NCBI RefSeq assembly: GCF_003963535.1
Contig: NZ_CP034539.1
Location: 1,488,001 to 1,552,000 of the forward strand
Source of the DNA: Streptomyces cyaneochromogenes
Lineage (GTDB): Bacteria; Actinomycetota; Actinomycetes; Streptomycetales; Streptomycetaceae
DNA: 64,000 nt
Direction: 5' to 3'
The notes below the pieces were generated by a model. It saw only the letters and a list, made by a program, of their open reading frames with translations, was not told where the DNA came from and ran no database searches. Below are positions 44,626 through 53,927 of the stretch, one piece after another. Position numbers and translations under genes: made by a program. The number at the start of each line of letters is the position of its first letter. Position 1 is the first letter of the stretch.

Positions 44626-45864
44626 ATGGCAGGCAACTCGGACCCGCTCACGCCGCGGGCCAAGCTCGCCGTGACCGCGGGCAAGGCGGTCGCGGCGGCA
44701 TCGCGGGCAGCGGGGCGCGGCAGCGGTTCGGTGATCGGCGGCCGGGTGGCGCTCAAACTCGACCCCGACCTTCTCGCGCGGCTCGCGCAGAACCTGGACG
44801 TGGTCCTCGTCTCGGCGACCAACGGCAAGACCACCACGACGCGGCTCATCGCGGAGGCCCTGCGGGCCGCCGGACCGGTCGTGTCCAACGCGCTCGGCGC
44901 CAACATGCCGGCGGGCATCACCTCGGCGCTCGCGGGCAGCTCGGAGTCGCGGTACGGCGTCATCGAGGTCGACGAGAAGTACCTCGCCGGGGTCGCGCGG
45001 GACACCGACCCCAAGTGCATCGCACTGCTCAACCTCTCCCGCGACCAGCTGGACCGCGCCGCCGAGACCCGGATGCTCGCCGAGAACTGGCGCGAGGGGC
45101 TCGCCGGTTCGAAGGCCGTGATCGTGGCCAACGCCGACGACCCGCTGGTCGTGTGGGCGGCTTCGTCCTCCCCCAATGTGATCTGGGTCGCCGCCGGGCA
45201 GATGTGGAAGGACGACGCCTGGTCCTGCCCGTCCTGCGGTGGTGTGATGCAGCGGCCGGGTGACGACTGGTTCTGCAGTGAGTGCGGCTTCCGCCGTCCC
45301 ACGCCGAGCTGGGCGCTCTCCGGTGACCACGTCCTCGACCCGCACGGGTCCGCCTGGCCCATTCATCTGCAGCTGCCCGGGCGCGCCAACAAGGCCAACG
45401 CCGCGTCCTCGGCCGCCGTGGCCGCCGTGTTCGGGGTGCCGCCGCAGGTCGCCCTGGAGCGCATGTACCAGGTGCAGGCCGTCGCCGGGCGGTACGACGT
45501 CGTGCAGTTCCAGGAGCGGGATCTGCGGCTGCTGCTCGCCAAGAACCCGGCCGGCTGGCTGGAGACGTTCTCCCTCATCGACCCGCCGCCGACCCCGGTG
45601 ATCCTCTCCGTGAACGCGCGCGGCGCCGACGGCACCGACACCTCCTGGCTGTGGGACGTCGACTACACGCGTCTGACCGGGCACCCGATCTGTGTGATCG
45701 GCGACCGCAAGCTGGACCTCGCGGTGCGCCTGGAGGTCGCCAACCAGCAGTTCCAGGTCTGCGAGAACCTCGACCAGGCCGTGCAGGCGTGCCCGCCGGG
45801 CCGGATCGAGGTCATCGCCAACTACACCGCGTTCCAGGACCTGCGCCGCCGGGTCGGCAACTGA
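44626..45864 (+). CDS. murT: Lipid II isoglutaminyl synthase, MurT subunit
   Basis: MurT with GatD amidates the D-isoglutamate of lipid II to D-isoglutamine, which peptidoglycan crosslinking needs. The 412-residue protein has a Mur ligase core with the ATP loop SATNGKTTTTRLIAE (about 65-80), a Cys4 zinc ribbon (CPSCGG then CSECGF, about 205-225) specific to MurT, and the C-terminal DUF1727 domain. AGGAGG lies before the ATG. gatD follows after 23 bp. A possible promoter with TAGGCT at 44558-44563 lies in the gap shared with def. Confidence 0.95.
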   Translation: MAGNSDPLTPRAKLAVTAGKAVAAASRAAGRGSGSVIGGRVALKLDPDLLARLAQNLDVVLVSATNGKTTTTRLIAEALRAAGPVVSNALGANMPAGITSALAGSSESRYGVIEVDEKYLAGVARDTDPKCIALLNLSRDQLDRAAETRMLAENWREGLAGSKAVIVANADDPLVVWAASSSPNVIWVAAGQMWKDDAWSCPSCGGVMQRPGDDWFCSECGFRRPTPSWALSGDHVLDPHGSAWPIHLQLPGRANKANAASSAAVAAVFGVPPQVALERMYQVQAVAGRYDVVQFQERDLRLLLAKNPAGWLETFSLIDPPPTPVILSVNARGADGTDTSWLWDVDYTRLTGHPICVIGDRKLDLAVRLEVANQQFQVCENLDQAVQACPPGRIEVIANYTAFQDLRRRVGN

Positions 45865-45887
45865 GCACGAGACTTCAGGGGACTTAA

Positions 45888-46616
45888 GTGAGCGACAACC
45901 AACTGCGGGTCGTCTGGATCTACCCGGACCTCCTCAGCACCTACGGCGACCAGGGCAACGTCCTCGTCGTGGAGCGCCGGGCGCGGCAGCGCGGCCTCGA
46001 CGTGGCCCGCCTCGACGTGCGCAGCGACCAGCCGATCCCGACCTCCGGCGACATCTATCTGATCGGTGGCGGCGAGGACCGTCCGCAGCGGCTGGCGGCG
46101 GAGCGGCTGCGCCGGGACGGCGGTCTGACCCGGGCCGTCGAGAACGGCGCCATCGTGTTCTCGGTCTGCGCCGGCTACCAGATCCTCGGGCACGAGTTCA
46201 TCAACGACCTCGGTCAGCGTGAGCCCGGCCTCGGGCTGATCGACGTGGTGTCCGTGCGGGGTGAGGGTGCGCGGTGCGTCGGTGACGTGCTCGGCGACAT
46301 CGACCCGCGCCTCGGGCTGCCCCCGCTGACCGGCTTCGAGAACCACCAGGGCGTCACCCATCTCGGCCCGACCGCCCGCCCCTTCGCCCAGGTCCGCCAG
46401 GGCAACGGCAACGGCACGGGCGACGGCACGGAGGGGGCGTACAACGACACCGTCTTCGGCACGTACATGCACGGGCCGGTGCTCGCGCGCAACCCGCTGA
46501 TCGCCGACCTGCTGCTGAAGCTGGCGCTCGACGTGAACGCGCTCCCGCCGACCGACGACCGCTGGTACGAGGCGCTGCGCAACGAGCGCATCGCGGCCGC
46601 TCAGCAGCCCGCCTGA
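45888..46616 (+). CDS. gatD: Lipid II isoglutaminyl synthase, glutaminase subunit GatD
   Basis: GatD supplies ammonia from glutamine to MurT. The 242-residue class-I-like glutamine amidotransferase has its nucleophile in FSVCAGYQILG (Cys94) and its His in GTYMHGPVLARN (His195); both positions agree with characterised GatD. It has no third Glu, as is normal for this family. A short Gly/Asn-rich insert (GNGNGTGDG, about residues 172-180) before the last strands is unusual and probably a surface loop. It is co-transcribed with murT. Confidence 0.95.
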   Translation: MSDNQLRVVWIYPDLLSTYGDQGNVLVVERRARQRGLDVARLDVRSDQPIPTSGDIYLIGGGEDRPQRLAAERLRRDGGLTRAVENGAIVFSVCAGYQILGHEFINDLGQREPGLGLIDVVSVRGEGARCVGDVLGDIDPRLGLPPLTGFENHQGVTHLGPTARPFAQVRQGNGNGTGDGTEGAYNDTVFGTYMHGPVLARNPLIADLLLKLALDVNALPPTDDRWYEALRNERIAAAQQPA

Positions 46617-46830
46617 ACACGGTGACGCGGCGGCCTGCCTGACGGTGCGTACACCTGCCTTCCAGGCTGCCGTAACCAGCCCGTCTGACGGCCCATCCGC
46701 ACAGGTGAGCGGGGTCGTCCAGCAGGCGGACGCACGGTTCGGCCCCGCCCCCCGATACCGCTAGGGTGGCGGGGATTCGAGCCGGACAGCGTGGTCCGGT
46801 CCCGGCCCACGTCGATAAGGTTTTCGGGCT

Positions 46831-47856
46831 ATGCGCATTGGTGTCCTCACGTCCGGCGGCGACTGCCCCGGCCTGAACGCCGTCATCCGGTCCGTCGTGC
46901 ACCGCGCCGTCGTCGACCACGGCGACGAGGTCATCGGCTTCCGGGACGGCTGGAAGGGCCTCCTGGAGTGCGACTACCTCAAGCTCGACCTCGACGCGGT
47001 GGGCGGCATCCTGGCCCGCGGCGGCACGATCCTCGGTTCCTCCCGGGTCCAGCCCTCCCATCTGCGGGACGGCGTGGAGCGGGCCAAGGGCCATGTCGAC
47101 GAGCTCGGCCTCGACGCGATCATCCCGATCGGCGGCGAGGGCACGCTGAAGGCCGCCCGGCTGATGTCGGACAGCGGCCTGCCCGTGGTGGGCGTGCCGA
47201 AGACCATCGACAACGACATCGCCGTCACCGACGTCACCTTCGGCTTCGACACGGCGGTGACCGTGGCGACCGAGGCGCTGGACCGGCTCAAGACCACCGC
47301 CGAGTCGCACCAGCGGGTGCTGGTCGTCGAGGTCATGGGGCGGCACACCGGCTGGATCGCCCTGCACTCCGGGATGGCGGCCGGCGCGCACGCCATCGTC
47401 GTACCGGAGCGGCCCTTCGACATCGAGGAGTTGACCCGGGTCGTCGGACAGCGGTTCGAGGCCGGCAAGCGGTTCGCGATCGTCGTCGCGGCGGAGGGGG
47501 CCAAGCCGCGGGCCGGGACCATGGCGTTCGACGAGGGCGGCAAGGACATCTACGGGCACGAGCGGTTCGCCGGGATCGCGCGGCAGCTGTCGATCGAGCT
47601 GGAGGAGCGGCTCGGCAAGGAGGCGCGGCCGGTGATCCTGGGGCATGTGCAGCGGGGTGGTACACCCACCGCGTACGACCGGGTACTGGCGACGCGGTTC
47701 GGATGGCATGCGGTGGAGGCGGTGCACCGGGGGGAGTTCGGTCACATGACGGCCCTGCAGGGGACCGACATCGTGATGGTGCCGCTCGCGGAGGCCGTGG
47801 AGACGTTGAAGACGGTTCCGGCCGACCGGTACGACGAGGCCGAGTGCGTGCTGTGA
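46831..47856 (+). CDS. pfkA: 6-phosphofructokinase
   Basis: The 341-residue enzyme phosphorylates fructose 6-phosphate, the committed step of glycolysis. Motifs: TSGGDCPGLNAVIR at the start, PIGGEGTLKAARLM at the phosphoryl-donor loop, PKTIDNDIAVTDVTFGF with the catalytic Asp, and MGRHTGWIALHSG. The Gly in GGEGT favours ATP over pyrophosphate; the family is the actinobacterial group III type. A -10-like TAGGGT (46762-46767) lies in the 214-bp gap upstream, which shows nothing else. A hairpin terminator follows. Streptomyces has several pfkA paralogues. Confidence 0.95.
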   Translation: MRIGVLTSGGDCPGLNAVIRSVVHRAVVDHGDEVIGFRDGWKGLLECDYLKLDLDAVGGILARGGTILGSSRVQPSHLRDGVERAKGHVDELGLDAIIPIGGEGTLKAARLMSDSGLPVVGVPKTIDNDIAVTDVTFGFDTAVTVATEALDRLKTTAESHQRVLVVEVMGRHTGWIALHSGMAAGAHAIVVPERPFDIEELTRVVGQRFEAGKRFAIVVAAEGAKPRAGTMAFDEGGKDIYGHERFAGIARQLSIELEERLGKEARPVILGHVQRGGTPTAYDRVLATRFGWHAVEAVHRGEFGHMTALQGTDIVMVPLAEAVETLKTVPADRYDEAECVL

Positions 47857-47895
47857 CGTGCCGATGAGAGCTCGGTCCGTTCGGTGATTGACCTG

Positions 47896-47921
47896 CCCCC
47901 GGTGACAACAGTCGCCGGGGG
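47896..47921 (+). terminator. Hairpin terminator after pfkA
   Basis: CCCCCGG and CCGGGGG form a 7-bp stem, and TGA/TCG bases can partly continue it around CAACAG. T-rich bases follow (TGCTTCTACT). It lies 40 bp after the pfkA stop and before the ctaG leader. Confidence 0.75.
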
Positions 47922-47979
47922 TGCTTCTACTCTGGGGCGGACAGACTTGCACAACCCCCACGAAACAGGAGCCGGTCGG

Positions 47980-48930
47980 ATGGATCACAGCGGGCACGGC
48001 ATGATCATGGATTTGCCGCCGTTCACGCTGGGGCGGGGGCTTCAGTGGTCCGCCGACCCGTTCTTCCTCATCGCCTGCCTGGTCGGGCTCGCGCTGTACG
48101 GGTGGGGGGTCGTGCGGCTGCGGCGGCGTGGGGACTCCTGGCCCGTGGGGCGGACGGTGTCGTACGTCGTGGGCGTGCTGTCCGTGATGCTGATGATGTG
48201 CACCGCGCTCAACGACTACGGCATGGTCATGTTCAGTGTGCACATGGTGCAGCACATGGTGATCAGCATGCTGTCGCCGATCCTCCTCCTGCTCGGTGCT
48301 CCGGTCACGCTGGCGCTGCGCGCGCTGCCTCCGGCGGGACGCGGGCGCAAGGGGCCGCGGGAGTTGTTGCTGGCCCTGCTGCACAGCCGGTACATGCGGA
48401 TCATCACGCATCCGGCGTTCACCATCCCGCTGTTCATCGCCAGTCTCTACGCGCTGTACTTCACGCCGCTGTTCGACTTCCTGATGGGCTCCAAGACCGG
48501 GCACATCGCGATGATGGTGCACTTCCTCGCGGTGGGCGTCGTGTTCTTCTGGCCGATCATCGGTGTGGATCCCGGACCGCATCGGCCCGGGTATCTGATG
48601 CGGATGCTGGAACTCTTCGCCGGTATGCCGTTCCACGCGTTCTTCGGTATCGCGTTGATGATGGCGTCGGAGCCGATGGTCGAGACGTTCAAGAACCCGC
48701 CCGCCTCGCTCGGCATCGAGGCCCTCGCCGACCAGAACGTGGCCGGCGGTATCGCCTGGGCGTTCAGTGAGATCCCGTCCGTGCTGGTGCTGATCGCGCT
48801 GTTGTTCCAGTGGTATCGCTCGGAGCAGCGCCAGGCCCGGCGCACGGACCGGGCCGCCGACCGGGACGGCGACAAGGAACTCGAGGCGTACAACGCCTAT
48901 TTGGCCTCATTGAACGCACGCGGAAACTGA
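47980..48930 (+). CDS. Cytochrome c oxidase assembly (CtaG/Caa3-type) membrane protein
   Basis: The 316-residue protein begins MDHSGHGMIMDLPPFTLG, a His/Met-rich start that may bind copper. It has about seven membrane segments with conserved histidines (SVHMVQHMVISMLSPILLLL; GHIAMMVHFLAVGVVFFWPI; GMPFHAFFGIALMMASEPM). This is the CtaG_Caa3 family linked to copper insertion into haem-copper oxidases or copper uptake. AGGAG lies 8 nt before the ATG. A charged cytoplasmic tail ends the protein. No oxidase genes are beside it. Confidence 0.9.
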   Translation: MDHSGHGMIMDLPPFTLGRGLQWSADPFFLIACLVGLALYGWGVVRLRRRGDSWPVGRTVSYVVGVLSVMLMMCTALNDYGMVMFSVHMVQHMVISMLSPILLLLGAPVTLALRALPPAGRGRKGPRELLLALLHSRYMRIITHPAFTIPLFIASLYALYFTPLFDFLMGSKTGHIAMMVHFLAVGVVFFWPIIGVDPGPHRPGYLMRMLELFAGMPFHAFFGIALMMASEPMVETFKNPPASLGIEALADQNVAGGIAWAFSEIPSVLVLIALLFQWYRSEQRQARRTDRAADRDGDKELEAYNAYLASLNARGN

Positions 48931-48937
48931 GGAAACC

Positions 48938-48954
48938 GAAAGGCTTCGCCTTTC
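48938..48954 (+). terminator. Short hairpin GAAAGGC-TTC-GCCTTTC after the CtaG-like gene
   Basis: Seven-base perfect arms with a TTC loop begin 7 bp after the stop codon. There is no U run, so it may be a weak terminator. Confidence 0.5.
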
Positions 48955-49000
48955 AGTAGCATGAAGCGCGTCGGGGGAACCGCACCGGGGGGAGCGGTAA

Positions 49001-50410
49001 ATGGCGCTTCGTGTGTTCGTACGCAGGGCCGGGAAATCGGCGATTCGGAAGATCGCCGTCCTTGTGGTGTTCGTTCTGGCGCTCAGCGGATGCGATCGGG
49101 ACACACCGTTGTTCGTGGTGAGGGCCGTCGCCTCGGGAGTTCCGTCGCTCGCGCCCTTCTTCGACGAGGGCCAGGGGCTGGGCCGGGACCAGCAGGTCAG
49201 GGCGCAGACGGCGCCCGGCGGTCTGCAGCAGGGCGACACTCCTGGCCTGTACGGAGGGTCGAAGCAGCCGACCATCTGTGACGTCGAACGGCTCAGGGAG
49301 TTTCTCACCGATCCCGCCAATGAGCGGAAGGCACAGGCGTGGGCAACCGCGCTCTCGATCACCACGGACGGGATTCCCGGTTATCTCGATCGCCTCACAC
49401 CCGTTCTCCTGCGTCACGACACTCTCGTGAAGAATCACGACTACAAGAAGGAAAAGGCCGTCCCCTTCAACGCGTTGCTGCAGACGGGAATCGCGATTCT
49501 CGTCGATGCGGAAGGCCTTCCCGCCGTGAAGTGCTCGTGCGGAAATCCGCTGCGGCCCTTCGAGGGTGACACGACCCGGATAAAGGTCGAGTTCGACGAC
49601 CGCAACGAGGAGTGGAAGGGGTACGAGAAGGCGTCCGTTGTCGCCGTGCGACCCGCCACGCGGAAAGTGGAGCGGCTCGCGCTCGTCGACGTCGAGGAGC
49701 CGGAGCGGGGTATCAACCGTCCCGTCGGCACGACGGGCAAGGACGACACGACGTTCGACACGCGTGAGCGGCGCGCGGTGCCCGACCTGGCCGGGGCGAC
49801 GTTCGGGCAGGCGAGCCGGACGCTGGCCGACAAGGGGCTGGCGGTCGCCTTCGAGGGCGGGGGGCTGCCGCCGGACGGCGCCGAGGTCACGGCGTCGGAT
49901 CCGCCGGCCGGGACCGAGCTGCGGTTCGGGGAGTACGTGACGTTGAGCGTGGCCGGGGGGGCCTCGGAGGGCTCGTCAGACGGGACGTCCACTCCGCCGG
50001 GCGGCCCGGGGACGTCCCGGTCGACGCCGGGTCCGTCGGACTCGAAGCCGTCCACGTCCGCGCCATCCACTTCGACCCCGCCGCCCTCGTCCTCCGGTCC
50101 CAGCAGCTCCGGGCCCGCCAGCCCGGGTCCCACGAGCGCGCCGCCGTCCTCCTCCGCACCGCCCACCTCCGACCGGCCGCCCAGCTCCCCACCACCCCCG
50201 TCGACCAAGGACCCCACCACCAGTTCGCCACCCCCACCCACGACCGGCGCACCGCCACCGACCACCGGCTCGCCCCCGACCAGCGCCCCGGTCACCAGCA
50301 GCGCGCCGCCCCCCGGGACCAGTGCGCCCGCCACGACCGAACCGGCGACCGACCCGCCGTCCACCGGCGCACCCTCGCCGGGCGCGCCCACCGCGAGCAC
50401 GACCGCCTAG
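49001..50410 (+). CDS. PASTA-domain lipoprotein with Pro/Ser/Thr-rich tail
   Basis: The 469-residue protein has a lipoprotein signal (KIAVLVVFVLALSGCDRD, Cys31). A conserved N-terminal domain (about 60-240, probably DUF6777 by memory) contains a CSCGN motif. One PASTA domain (about 255-320; RRAVPDLAGATFGQASRTLA) precedes a 150-residue tail of Pro, Ser, Thr and Ala. PASTA domains bind muropeptides or lipid II. The Ser/Thr kinase that starts 40 bp downstream lacks PASTA repeats, so this lipoprotein may be its separate wall sensor. The low-complexity tail would reach through the wall. Function is inferred from context. Confidence 0.75.
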   Translation: MALRVFVRRAGKSAIRKIAVLVVFVLALSGCDRDTPLFVVRAVASGVPSLAPFFDEGQGLGRDQQVRAQTAPGGLQQGDTPGLYGGSKQPTICDVERLREFLTDPANERKAQAWATALSITTDGIPGYLDRLTPVLLRHDTLVKNHDYKKEKAVPFNALLQTGIAILVDAEGLPAVKCSCGNPLRPFEGDTTRIKVEFDDRNEEWKGYEKASVVAVRPATRKVERLALVDVEEPERGINRPVGTTGKDDTTFDTRERRAVPDLAGATFGQASRTLADKGLAVAFEGGGLPPDGAEVTASDPPAGTELRFGEYVTLSVAGGASEGSSDGTSTPPGGPGTSRSTPGPSDSKPSTSAPSTSTPPPSSSGPSSSGPASPGPTSAPPSSSAPPTSDRPPSSPPPPSTKDPTTSSPPPPTTGAPPPTTGSPPTSAPVTSSAPPPGTSAPATTEPATDPPSTGAPSPGAPTASTTA

Positions 50411-50450
50411 AGCGACCACGCAGCGCCCCGCAGAACCCGGGAGACACCGG

Positions 50451-52523
50451 ATGCCTTCAGGATCACCGACGTCGGGAGTGGGCCGGGTCATCGCCGGCCG
50501 TTATCTGCTGCTGAACCGGCTCGGCAGCGGCGGGATGGGCCATGTCTGGCTCGCCCACGACCGCAGACTCGCCTGTGAGGTCGCGCTCAAGGAGATCGTG
50601 TTCCGGGACCCGGCCGAGGCCGACGAGCGTGAGGCACGGGTGGCCCGTGCCCGGGCCGAGGCCCGGCACGCGGCGGGGCTGCGGGGGCATCCGCATGTGG
50701 TGACCGTGCACGACGTGCTGGAGCACGAGGGGCTGCCGTGGATCGTCATGGAGTACGTGTCAGGTGCCGTCAACCTGCGTGACCTGGTCGAACAGCGCGG
50801 TCCTCTGACGCCCGCGGAGTGCGCCCGCATCGGGGTCGCCGTGCTCGACGCGCTCACCGCGGGGCACGAGCGGGGCGTCATGCACCGGGACGTGAAGCCG
50901 GCGAACATCCTGCTCGCGCCGGACCGCTCCGGGGCACCGTACGGCCGGGTGCTGCTCGCCGACTACGGCATCTCGGTGCAGCCGGACGCCGGGGAGACGC
51001 GGTACACGCTGGCGTCGGTGCTCGTGGGTACGGCGGCCTATCTGGCGCCGGAGCGGGTCACGGGTGGGGCGCCGACGCCGGCCACCGATCTGTTCTCGCT
51101 GGGGTGCACGCTGTACTACGGCGTCGAGGGCCGGGGTCCCTTCGACCGGGAGTCGCATCTCGCGGAACTCACCGCGGTGGTCACGGAGGACCCCCGGGCG
51201 GCCGCGCGGGCCGGTGCGCTGGGACCCGTCCTGCGGGCCCTGCTGGAGAAGGATCCGGCACGGCGGATTCCGGCCGCGGAGGCGGAGGCGGCGCTGTCGC
51301 GGATCGTCACGCCGGAGGTCGACGCGTACGCGCGGACGCAGACCGACCTCGGTTCGCAGCCGCACTGGGGCGGGGCAACGCCGCCACCGGGAGCCGCGCC
51401 CGACGCCGCGGAGGGGTTCGGCTCCCGGCCCGGGGCCGATCGGCCCGACGCCGCGGGTTTCAGCCCCCAGCCCCCAACCGGCCATCCCAACGCCGCCGGC
51501 TTCAGCCCTCCGCCCGGGTCCGACCGGCTCGGCACCGCGCAGGGCTTCAGTCCTCCGGCCGGACAGTCCGGACAGTCCGGACAGTCCGGAAAGGGCTGGA
51601 GCCCCGTAGCGGAGCAGCCCGGCCCGCCGCAGGGCTTCGGTGCGCCGCCCGGCGAGCCCGGTCTGCCGCAGGGCTTCGGCCCCGGGCCCGGCGGGCGGCG
51701 TCGTACCCGCCCCCGCATCCTCCACGCGGTCCTCGCCGGGCTCCTCGGGCTGGCGCTCGCGGGGACCGGTGTCTGGTACGCCATGGCCCAGCCGGAGGGC
51801 ACCGACGGGACGGCGCGGCCGTACGGCGACACCGTCGGACTGCTTGAGCCGCTGAAGAGCGGTGACTGCGTGCTCGCCGACTGGCCCGGCGCGGCCGCCT
51901 TCCAGGGCACGCCCCGGCTGAGTCTGGATCCCAGTTGCGGGGAGAAGGCGCCCGACGGTCAGGTGATGGCGTTCGTCGCGGCCGCGTCCGCCGCCCAGGC
52001 GCGTGAGGAGGGGCCGGCCGCGTGCGAGGAGCGGACCGAGGAGATCCGCGGGAGGCTCGCGGACGTCCGCGGCTTCGCCGTCGTACCGACCGAGGCGGGG
52101 TTCGAGGCGGCCGGGCGGCGCACCGCCTGTCTGGTGCTGGGCGCGAACGGGCCGGTGTACGGGCCGCTGGGCGAGCATCGGAAAACCGGGGCGGCCTTCG
52201 CCGACACGGCGACCATGCAGCGGCGGGACTGTCTGGACGTCCGCTCCCACCGGGACGCCCGGCTGGCGTCCTGCGAGGGGCCGCACGACGAACAGGTGCT
52301 CGGGTTCACCCGACTGGGTGCCGACGTCACGCTGACCGAGGCGCGCACCGAGTCGGACACGGCGTGCGCCCGGGAGGTGCCGCCGCGCGAGTACGGCTTC
52401 GATCCTTCCGTGTACACGGCGGGCTCCTGGACGAGCGAGGGGGCCTGGAAGACGGGCACACATTTCGCCGTCTGCACTGTTCGGAAGCAGAACGGGGGCA
52501 CCATGGAGGGGGACGAACCTTAG
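50451..52523 (+). CDS. Membrane serine/threonine protein kinase
   Basis: The 690-residue protein has an N-terminal kinase (about 15-290): glycine loop LGSGGMGHVWLAHD, Lys in CEVALKEI, catalytic loop MHRDVKPANILL, metal loop LADYGISV (DYG in place of DFG, Asp kept) and VGTAAYLAPERV. A Pro/Gly-rich linker with GFSPP/GFG repeats and GQSGQSGQSG (about 300-415) leads to one membrane helix (VLAGLLGLALAGTGVWYAMA, about 430). An outside domain of about 240 residues with several Cys follows. Unlike PknB it has no PASTA repeats; the gene upstream encodes a PASTA lipoprotein. GGGAG precedes the ATG. A 56-residue membrane-protein gene follows at once. Confidence 0.93.
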   Translation: MPSGSPTSGVGRVIAGRYLLLNRLGSGGMGHVWLAHDRRLACEVALKEIVFRDPAEADEREARVARARAEARHAAGLRGHPHVVTVHDVLEHEGLPWIVMEYVSGAVNLRDLVEQRGPLTPAECARIGVAVLDALTAGHERGVMHRDVKPANILLAPDRSGAPYGRVLLADYGISVQPDAGETRYTLASVLVGTAAYLAPERVTGGAPTPATDLFSLGCTLYYGVEGRGPFDRESHLAELTAVVTEDPRAAARAGALGPVLRALLEKDPARRIPAAEAEAALSRIVTPEVDAYARTQTDLGSQPHWGGATPPPGAAPDAAEGFGSRPGADRPDAAGFSPQPPTGHPNAAGFSPPPGSDRLGTAQGFSPPAGQSGQSGQSGKGWSPVAEQPGPPQGFGAPPGEPGLPQGFGPGPGGRRRTRPRILHAVLAGLLGLALAGTGVWYAMAQPEGTDGTARPYGDTVGLLEPLKSGDCVLADWPGAAAFQGTPRLSLDPSCGEKAPDGQVMAFVAAASAAQAREEGPAACEERTEEIRGRLADVRGFAVVPTEAGFEAAGRRTACLVLGANGPVYGPLGEHRKTGAAFADTATMQRRDCLDVRSHRDARLASCEGPHDEQVLGFTRLGADVTLTEARTESDTACAREVPPREYGFDPSVYTAGSWTSEGAWKTGTHFAVCTVRKQNGGTMEGDEP

Positions 52524-52535
52524 GAGGGTGTTGCG

Positions 52536-52706
52536 ATGCCCGGTTCTACGGACGGTTCTACGAAGGCGATGGGGGTGGTCACCGTCGGTGGGCTCGTCGT
52601 GGTGACGGCCTACACGGTGGCGCTCGGGAGCAATGGCTGGCTGTGGTTCGGGTGGGTGGTGCTGGGGCTGATCACGCTGGGGCTGGTCGTCAGCCGCGGC
52701 ACCTGA
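52536..52706 (+). CDS. Small membrane protein downstream of the kinase, 56 residues
   Basis: The product starts MPGSTDGSTKAMGVVTVGGL and has two hydrophobic stretches (VVTVGGLVVVTAYTVAL and WLWFGWVVLGLITLGLVVS). AGGAGG lies 8 nt before the ATG, overlapping the kinase stop codon, so it is co-translated with the kinase. It matches no family I know. Being the third gene of the lipoprotein-kinase set, it may be a membrane partner of the kinase; this is inference. Confidence 0.72.
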   Translation: MPGSTDGSTKAMGVVTVGGLVVVTAYTVALGSNGWLWFGWVVLGLITLGLVVSRGT

Positions 52707-52709
52707 GCC

Positions 52710-53927
52710 TCACTCCCGGGTGAGTCGCCCGGCGGAGTGCACGCCCGGCTGGTACTTGGGCAGCCGGGCGGTGATCTTCATGCCCGCGCCCAGGGCGGTC
52801 TCGATGACGAGGCCGTAATTGTCGCCGTACACCTGACGGAGCCGGTCGTCGACGTTGGACAGCCCGATGCCGCCCGAGGGGCTGACCTCGCCGGCGAGGA
52901 TGCGGCGCAGCACGGCGGGGTCCATTCCGGCGCCGTCGTCCTCGATGACGACGAGGGCCTCGGCGCCGGCGTCCTGTGCGGTGATGCTGATGTGGCTCTT
53001 GCCCGCGGTGGACCCGGCCTTGCCCTCCAGGCCGTGCTTGACGGCGTTCTCGACGAGCGGCTGCAGGCAGAGGAAGGGCAGGGCGACCGGGAGCACCTCG
53101 GGGGCGATCTGGAGGGTCACGGAGAGGCGGTCGCCGAAGCGTGCCCGCACGAGCGCCAAGTAGTGGTCGATGGCGTGGAGTTCGTCGGCGAGGGTGGTGA
53201 AGTCGCCGTGCCTGCGGAAGGAGTAGCGGGTGAAGTCGGCGAACTCCAGGAGCAGTTCGCGGGCGCGCTCGGGGTCGGTGCGCACGAAGCTGGCGATCAC
53301 CGCGAGCGAGTTGAAGATGAAGTGCGGGGAGATCTGGGCGCGCAGGGCCTTGATCTCCGCCTCGATCAGGCGGGTGCGGGACTGGTCGAGGTCGGCCAGT
53401 TCCAGCTGCACGGAGACCCAGCGGGCCACCTCGCCGGCCGCCCGCACGAGCACCGCCGACTCACGGGGCGCGCAGGCGACGAGGGCGCCGTGCACACGGT
53501 CGTCGACGGTGAGCGGGGCGACCACCGCCCAGCGCACCGGGCAGTCGGGGGTCTCGCAGGTGAGCGGGAAGGCCTCGCCGCGGCCCGACTCCAGGGGACC
53601 GGCGAGGAGTTCCATGATCTCCGTACGGTGATGGTCGCCCACCCCGTCCCAGACCAGGACGTCCTTCTCGTCCGTCAGGCACAGCGCGTCGGTGCCGAGG
53701 AGTGAGCGCAGCCTGCGGGCCGACTTGCGCGCGGTCTCCTCGGTGAGGCCGGCGCGCAGCGGGGGTGCGGCGAGGGAGGCGGTGTGCAGGGTCTCGAAGG
53801 TGGCGTGCTCGACGGGGGTGCCGAGGCCGCCGAGGGTCTGGGGGCGTGCGGTGCGCCGGCCGAGCCAGAAGCCGGCGGCGAGCAGCGGGAGGATCGCCAC
53901 GCACAGGCCCGCGATGAATCCGCTCAT
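52710..53927 (-). CDS. LytS-type sensor histidine kinase
   Basis: The 405-residue protein has one N-terminal membrane helix (FIAGLCVAILPLLAAGFWLG), a GAF-like sensor (about 45-190) and a His_kinase domain with the phospho-acceptor in QISPHFIFNSLAVI (about 205). The ATPase has LQPLVENAVKHG and the GxG motifs DDGAGMD and GGIGLSNVDDRL. It is the last gene of an operon with a LytTR regulator, a DUF485-like protein and a sodium:solute symporter, whose stop its ATG overlaps (ATGA). That coupling suggests the transporter and kinase work together. GGAGG precedes the ATG. Confidence 0.92.
   Translation of the reverse strand: MSGFIAGLCVAILPLLAAGFWLGRRTARPQTLGGLGTPVEHATFETLHTASLAAPPLRAGLTEETARKSARRLRSLLGTDALCLTDEKDVLVWDGVGDHHRTEIMELLAGPLESGRGEAFPLTCETPDCPVRWAVVAPLTVDDRVHGALVACAPRESAVLVRAAGEVARWVSVQLELADLDQSRTRLIEAEIKALRAQISPHFIFNSLAVIASFVRTDPERARELLLEFADFTRYSFRRHGDFTTLADELHAIDHYLALVRARFGDRLSVTLQIAPEVLPVALPFLCLQPLVENAVKHGLEGKAGSTAGKSHISITAQDAGAEALVVIEDDGAGMDPAVLRRILAGEVSPSGGIGLSNVDDRLRQVYGDNYGLVIETALGAGMKITARLPKYQPGVHSAGRLTRE

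Noticed and set aside
46617..46830. A small RNA or riboswitch before pfkA
   Set aside because: I found no recognisable riboswitch motif, tRNA cloverleaf or strong terminator-like stem in the gap.
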